This document shows positions 60,134 through 64,000 of a DNA stretch of 64,000 nucleotides, piece by piece. The notes under the pieces were generated by a model, which was given only the letters and a program-made list of their open reading frames with translations, ran no database searches and was not told the DNA's origin. Origin of the DNA: Lachnospiraceae bacterium (GTDB lineage: Bacteria > Bacillota > Clostridia > Lachnospirales > Lachnospiraceae); NCBI GenBank assembly GCA_017526745.1, contig JAFXQX010000024.1, positions 62,001-126,000 of the forward strand, given 5' to 3'. A program made the position numbers and the translations under genes. Each line of letters opens with the position of its first letter. The first letter of the stretch is position 1.

Positions 60134-60631
60134 ATGGACAAGCCGAAACTGTATCGTAAGCGCATCATTCCCGAAGAGATCATATATCTCGACAAAGACG
60201 AGATATTGTTTTCCGATGAGGGCCATATCGTTACGAGGTGGAACACGATAAGACCAAAGAAGATACTGCACCATGGCTGTTCATGCTATTTTCTCGATGA
60301 AGGTTTTAAGGTGAGCAAGTTCTACCGTGAGGACGGAACGCTCATCTGCTGGTATTGCGACATCATCAGTTTCTCATACGATCCCAAAGAGAACTCATAT
60401 GTGTTCACGGATCTTCTTGCGGACGTTCTGATATATCCCGACAAAAGAGTCGAGGTGGTGGATGTCGGAGAGATCGCCGATGCACTGACCGACGGGACTC
60501 TTTCGGTCGAGGAGATGATACCGGCGCTTCGAAGTCTTGATAAGCTTCTCGGCATGATCTACTCGGGAGAGTTTGCCGCGATCCAGGATATGATAAATAA
60601 TATCGAGAAAGAAAACGCACCTTCGAAATGA
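60134..60631 (+). CDS. DUF402 domain protein
   Basis: A 165-residue protein from the ATG at 60,134 (GAGGAGACC upstream). The first 120 residues look like the DUF402/FomD-like nucleoside-diphosphate-phosphatase fold (WYCDIISFSYDPKENSYVFTD, DLLADVLIYPDKRVEVVD). The C-terminal helix is acidic. Family members hydrolyse nucleotide or carbonic-phosphate anhydrides. It overlaps tsaC by four bases. Confidence 0.78.
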   Translation: MDKPKLYRKRIIPEEIIYLDKDEILFSDEGHIVTRWNTIRPKKILHHGCSCYFLDEGFKVSKFYREDGTLICWYCDIISFSYDPKENSYVFTDLLADVLIYPDKRVEVVDVGEIADALTDGTLSVEEMIPALRSLDKLLGMIYSGEFAAIQDMINNIEKENAPSK

Positions 60632-61674
60632 ACACGATATATGAAAAAGTCGATCCGCTTTATCCGGACATGAAAGTGATCGAAAAGGCGGGAGAGATAA
60701 TAAAGTCCGGTGGGCTTGTCGCATTTCCGACAGAAACTGTTTACGGACTGGGAGGCAATGCGCTTGATGAGAGCGCCAGTGCAAAGATATATGAGGCAAA
60801 GGGAAGACCTTCCGATAATCCGCTCATCGTCCACATTGCAGGATTTGAAGATATATATAAGATAGCGGAAGATGTTCCCGAAGAAGCGAAAGTTCTTGCC
60901 AAGATGTTCTGGCCGGGTCCGCTTACGATGATATTAAAAAAAAGCCCGTCGGTCCCCAAAAGGACGACCGGAGGACTTGATACCGTAGCAGTAAGATTTC
61001 CGTCGCATCCCGTGGCACAGAAGTTCATAGCCGCAGCCGGAGGATACATAGCGGCACCTTCCGCGAACATATCGGGAAGACCGTCTCCGACAAACGGATC
61101 TCACGTCCTGTCGGACATGAACGGACGGATAGATATGATAATCGATGCGGGGCCCTGCGATATAGGCCTTGAATCTACGATCATCGATCTTACGGTAAGA
61201 CCGTGCATGATGCTCCGCCCCGGGTATGTGAATGAGAAGATGCTGAGGGATGCTCTTGGCGACATTGCAAAGGATGAGGCCGTGTTCGGAAACTCATCCG
61301 CCGCTCCCAAAGCACCCGGAATGAAATACAGGCATTATGCACCGAAGGGTGAACTTACGATCGTATCGGGGAATAACGATGCTGTAGTTTCGTATATAAC
61401 AGGAAGGATAACAGATAACCCCGAAGGGTTAAGGACCGGAGTCCTATCAAGCAGCGGCAATATCGGCAGATACCCTTCGGCGGATCTTGTTGTTGACATA
61501 GGAGATGCCGATAACGAAGATCTCATCGCAAAAAGACTGTATGACACACTCAGGAAGTGTGATGAGATGAACATAGACAGGATCTATTCGGAAGAGTTTG
61601 ATACCCCGTCACTCGGACTTGCGATAATGAACAGGCTGATAAAAGCGGCGGGCCATAATATAATAAACGTTTAG
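60628..61674 (+). CDS. sua5: L-threonylcarbamoyladenylate synthase (Sua5/YrdC)
   Basis: The 348-residue protein has the YrdC core (GGLVAFPTETVYGLGGNAL, GRPSDNPLIVHI, VAVRFPSHPVAQ, SANISGRPSPTNG). A C-terminal Sua5 extension (about 220-348; PGMKYRHYAPKGELTIVSG is the start of that domain) distinguishes it from short TsaC. It makes threonylcarbamoyl-AMP for tRNA t6A. Confidence 0.95.
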   Translation: MNTIYEKVDPLYPDMKVIEKAGEIIKSGGLVAFPTETVYGLGGNALDESASAKIYEAKGRPSDNPLIVHIAGFEDIYKIAEDVPEEAKVLAKMFWPGPLTMILKKSPSVPKRTTGGLDTVAVRFPSHPVAQKFIAAAGGYIAAPSANISGRPSPTNGSHVLSDMNGRIDMIIDAGPCDIGLESTIIDLTVRPCMMLRPGYVNEKMLRDALGDIAKDEAVFGNSSAAPKAPGMKYRHYAPKGELTIVSGNNDAVVSYITGRITDNPEGLRTGVLSSSGNIGRYPSADLVVDIGDADNEDLIAKRLYDTLRKCDEMNIDRIYSEEFDTPSLGLAIMNRLIKAAGHNIINV

Positions 61675-61684
61675 GAGAAATGAA

Positions 61685-62116
61685 ATGAAAGTAGCCATCG
61701 GCGCCGATCACGGCGCATTCGACCGGAAAGCGGAAGTGATCGAACATCTTAAGGCATGCGGTCATGAGGTAAAGGATTTCGGAACGTATACCCCTGACAG
61801 CTGCGACTATCCCGATATCGGAAGGAGTGTTGCCAAAGCGGTAGTTTCCGGCGAGTTTGACAGAGGGATCGTGATGTGCACGACGGGTATAGGCATATCG
61901 ATCGTCGCAAACAAGATCAGGGGAGTCAGATGCGCTCTGTGCTCGGACGTTACGAGCGCAAGACTCACGCGCATGCATAACGACGCAAACATTCTCTCAA
62001 TGGGGGCGGGCATCATAGGACCGAACCTCACGATGGATATAGTGGACACGTTCATGAACACGCCATTTTCCAACGAGGAAAAACATGTGCGCAGAATATC
62101 TCAGATAGAAGAGTAA
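61685..62116 (+). CDS. rpiB: Ribose-5-phosphate isomerase B
   Basis: The 143-residue protein has IGADHGAFDRKAEVIEHLK (substrate-binding His) and MCTTGIGISIVANKIRGVR (catalytic Cys). It interconverts ribose-5- and ribulose-5-phosphate, which fits the pentose catabolism encoded at 12-20 kb. Only ten bases separate it from sua5. Confidence 0.95.
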   Translation: MKVAIGADHGAFDRKAEVIEHLKACGHEVKDFGTYTPDSCDYPDIGRSVAKAVVSGEFDRGIVMCTTGIGISIVANKIRGVRCALCSDVTSARLTRMHNDANILSMGAGIIGPNLTMDIVDTFMNTPFSNEEKHVRRISQIEE

Positions 62117-62140
62117 GCTTAGAATAACGGAGGGTTAGAA

Positions 62141-62788
62141 ATGAAACAGTATCCTGGAATCGACAACATCTTTGTAATGGATCATCCGCTCATTCAGCAC
62201 AAGATCGGCTATATCCGGAGGACAGAGACCGGAACAAAGGATTTTCGCCAGACCATAGGAGAGATAGCCATGCTGATCTGTTATGAGGCGACACGGAATC
62301 TGGAACTGTCCGATGTTAATATCGAAACACCGATCTGCCCTACGACAGCCAAGGAACTTAAAGGTAAAAAGATGGCGATAGTACCGATACTTCGCGCGGG
62401 ACTCGGAATGGTGGACGGTATGCTCTCACTCATCCCCGCAGCCAAGGTCGGACATATCGGGCTGTACCGTGATCCCAAAACACTCAAGCCTGTCGAGTAC
62501 TACTGCAAGCTCCCGGAAGACTGTGCAAACAGAGAAGTGTTCGTGGTAGACCCCATGCTCGCAACAGGCGGTTCATCGAGCGCAGCGATCACAATGCTCA
62601 AGGAAAAAGGATGCAAGAACATTCATTTCATGTGCATAATAGCCGCTCCCGAGGGAGTTGATGTCATGCACAGGCAGCACCCCGACGTGGATGTATATAT
62701 AGGTGCGCTTGACGAAAGACTCAATGATCACGGATATATCGTTCCCGGTCTCGGAGATGCGGGCGACAGGATCTTCGGTACAAAGTGA
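62141..62788 (+). CDS. upp: Uracil phosphoribosyltransferase
   Basis: The 215-residue protein salvages uracil with [18 protein letters not shown] is the PRPP-binding loop, [13 protein letters not shown] and [16 protein letters not shown] are Upp-specific. It overlaps the dCMP deaminase gene by one base and belongs to a pyrimidine salvage pair. GGAGGGTTAGAA precedes the ATG. Confidence 0.95.
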   Translation: MKQYPGIDNIFVMDHPLIQHKIGYIRRTETGTKDFRQTIGEIAMLICYEATRNLELSDVNIETPICPTTAKELKGKKMAIVPILRAGLGMVDGMLSLIPAAKVGHIGLYRDPKTLKPVEYYCKLPEDCANREVFVVDPMLATGGSSSAAITMLKEKGCKNIHFMCIIAAPEGVDVMHRQHPDVDVYIGALDERLNDHGYIVPGLGDAGDRIFGTK

Positions 62789-63273
62789 TGAGTGATAAAA
62801 GACTTGATTATATTTCATGGGACGAGTATTTCATGGCGGTCGCAAAGCTTGCCGGGATGAGATCGAAGGACCCGAACACACAGGTCGGAGCATGTATAGT
62901 AAGTTCCGACAATAAGATCCTTTCAATGGGATACAACGGATTCCCGAAAGGCTGTTCTGATGATGAGTTCCCGTGGGCAAGGGAAGGAGATACGCTTGAC
63001 ACCAAGTATGTCTACACCGTTCACAGTGAACTGAACGCCATACTGAATTACCGCGGCGGCAGTCTTGAAGGAGCCAAACTGTACGTTTCGCTCTTTCCGT
63101 GCAATGAATGCGCCAAGGCGATCATACAGAGCGGGATCAAAACAGTGATATATGACTGTGACAAGTATTCCTCGACCGATCCCGTCATAGCGTCCAAGAA
63201 GATGTTTGATGCGGCACATGTCAGTTATTACAGATATGAGCCGACCGGAAGGCAGATAGAGATCACCGTATAG
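62788..63273 (+). CDS. dCMP deaminase
   Basis: The 161-residue protein has the zinc-binding deaminase motifs HSELNAIL (His-x-Glu) and PCNECAKAIIQSG (PCxxC), with the N-terminal WDEYFMAVAKLAGMRSKDPNTQ typical of ComEB/dCMP deaminases. It makes dUMP for dTMP synthesis. The ATG at 62,788 is preferred over the GTG at 62,785. It follows upp. Confidence 0.93.
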   Translation: MSDKRLDYISWDEYFMAVAKLAGMRSKDPNTQVGACIVSSDNKILSMGYNGFPKGCSDDEFPWAREGDTLDTKYVYTVHSELNAILNYRGGSLEGAKLYVSLFPCNECAKAIIQSGIKTVIYDCDKYSSTDPVIASKKMFDAAHVSYYRYEPTGRQIEITV

Positions 63274-63296
63274 AATCGCATAACGATCTATTCCGT

Positions 63297-64000
63297 ATGA
63301 AGAAAAGCGCGATATATAACATAACTGCATACTGTCTGTGCAGCGCACTGATCATATCATTTGCCGCCAATGATGCACTGACGGCAAAAGCTTCGGTTGA
63401 GACAACGTCCCAGAAGATAAAAGATGCGGAAGAGCTGAAGAAGACCACGGAAGAGATGAAGGAGGCAACCGAGCAGAAGAAGGAAGGCCTCAAAGATCAG
63501 AAGCAGGAACTTGAGTCGTATCTTTCGGAACTTAACGAAAACCTGACAAAGATCACGGAAAACATAGGTGAGATCGAGACAAAGATCGCCGACAAGCAGA
63601 CGGAGATCGAAGCGGCACAGACCGATCTTGATGCTGCACTTGCCGAGGAGCAGGAACAGTACGATCTCATGAAGAAAAGGATCAAGTTCATGTATGAGCG
63701 CGGCGATAAATCGCTCATGATGACTTTTTTCTCTTCGAGAAGTTATGCCGATTTTCTGAATAAGGCCGAGTACACCACACGCATCGAAGATTACGACCGG
63801 AAGATGTATGACAACCTGATCCAGATCCGCAGTGATATAGAAGCAAAAGAAGAAAAACTGCGGGGCGAACAGGAGCAGCTCCAGAGCCTTAAAAAGCAGG
63901 CCGAGACGGAGGAGCGGAAAGTATCAAATCTGGTCACTTCCACGAACGGGTCGATCGCACAGACTGACGGACAGATATCCGCGGCGGAGCTTGAAACGGC
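63297..64000 (+). CDS. CwlO-like secreted coiled-coil protein, N-terminal part (runs off right edge)
   Basis: The first 234 residues are present. A signal peptide (ITAYCLCSALIISFAANDALTAKA) is followed by a long coiled coil rich in Glu, Lys and Gln. The segment RIKFMYERGDKSLMMTFFSS matches RIKFMYERGNTTYLELFLES of the hydrolase at 8,551, so the two are paralogues with the CwlO/EnvC coiled coil. The catalytic end lies beyond the window: NlpC/P60 or M23 cannot be decided. The ribosome-binding site is weak. Confidence 0.85.
   Translation, partial: MKKSAIYNITAYCLCSALIISFAANDALTAKASVETTSQKIKDAEELKKTTEEMKEATEQKKEGLKDQKQELESYLSELNENLTKITENIGEIETKIADKQTEIEAAQTDLDAALAEEQEQYDLMKKRIKFMYERGDKSLMMTFFSSRSYADFLNKAEYTTRIEDYDRKMYDNLIQIRSDIEAKEEKLRGEQEQLQSLKKQAETEERKVSNLVTSTNGSIAQTDGQISAAELET

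Noticed and set aside
1-64000. CRISPR arrays, tRNA or rRNA genes
   Set aside because: No regularly spaced repeats, cloverleaf-like CCA-ending sequences or rRNA signatures were seen.

Overview
The window reads as the chromosome of an anaerobic Gram-positive of the Clostridia, most likely a fibre-degrading Lachnospiraceae related to Butyrivibrio or Pseudobutyrivibrio. This rests on gene content and order: pyruvate formate-lyase fermentation, low-GC Firmicute markers (MecA, GdpP-L9-DnaB, CwlO-like hydrolases), a xylan/arabinose sugar operon, families common in Lachnospiraceae (DUF5688, DUF4867, DUF1934), and strong AGGAGG ribosome-binding sites. No rRNA, tRNA or CRISPR array was seen.

Layout. 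1-10.6 kb is core metabolism: pyrimidine genes (pyrC divergent from pyrK-pyrD), ispE, a GntR regulator, galU, a trigger-factor-like lipoprotein, asnS, an NlpC/P60 wall hydrolase and a glycosyltransferase. 10.6-20.1 kb is a pentose module: a divergent AraC regulator, a solute-binding protein and two permeases (no ATPase), a GH43 glycosidase, xylulokinase, a DUF4867 protein and a FucI/AraA-like isomerase. 20.2-25.8 kb holds plsY, a membrane-anchored FKBP/trigger-factor protein, an unusual acetyltransferase-DUF4910 fusion with a carrier protein and a MaoC hydratase, and a sirtuin. 25.8-27.0 kb is rpsF-ssb-rpsR.

A 19.3-kb integrative element (about 26,999-46,330) sits in the 3' end of rpsR. It is bounded by a 28-bp imperfect att repeat and has integrase arm-type repeats at both ends, an excisionase-like gene and a tyrosine integrase at its right end. 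Its cargo is AT-rich: a radical SAM/SPASM enzyme beside a DUF5688 protein, a SprT-like protease, a serine recombinase overlapping a zinc-ribbon nuclease, secreted or lipoproteins, a retropepsin-like protease, AbiE remnants, a ParE-type toxin pair, many tiny ORFs and an adenine methylase. No conjugation or capsid genes were recognised. The original rpsR terminator now lies beyond the right end.

46.4-64 kb returns to core genes: an acyl-CoA ligase, a GH18 protein, a possible structured RNA, mecA, then the pyruvate formate-lyase locus, maf, ferredoxin, gdpP-rplI-dnaB, tsaC/sua5, rpiB, upp, dCMP deaminase and a second CwlO-like gene running off the end.

The most striking locus is the pyruvate formate-lyase. 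The main polypeptide carries the catalytic Cys-Cys but stops just before the glycyl-radical domain. That domain is encoded as a separate 80-residue protein downstream. Between them lie a Cys-containing 64-residue paralogue of the domain's first half and an RNA-like set of hairpins. The activase gene follows, so the whole looks like a split, possibly tunable, glycyl-radical enzyme.
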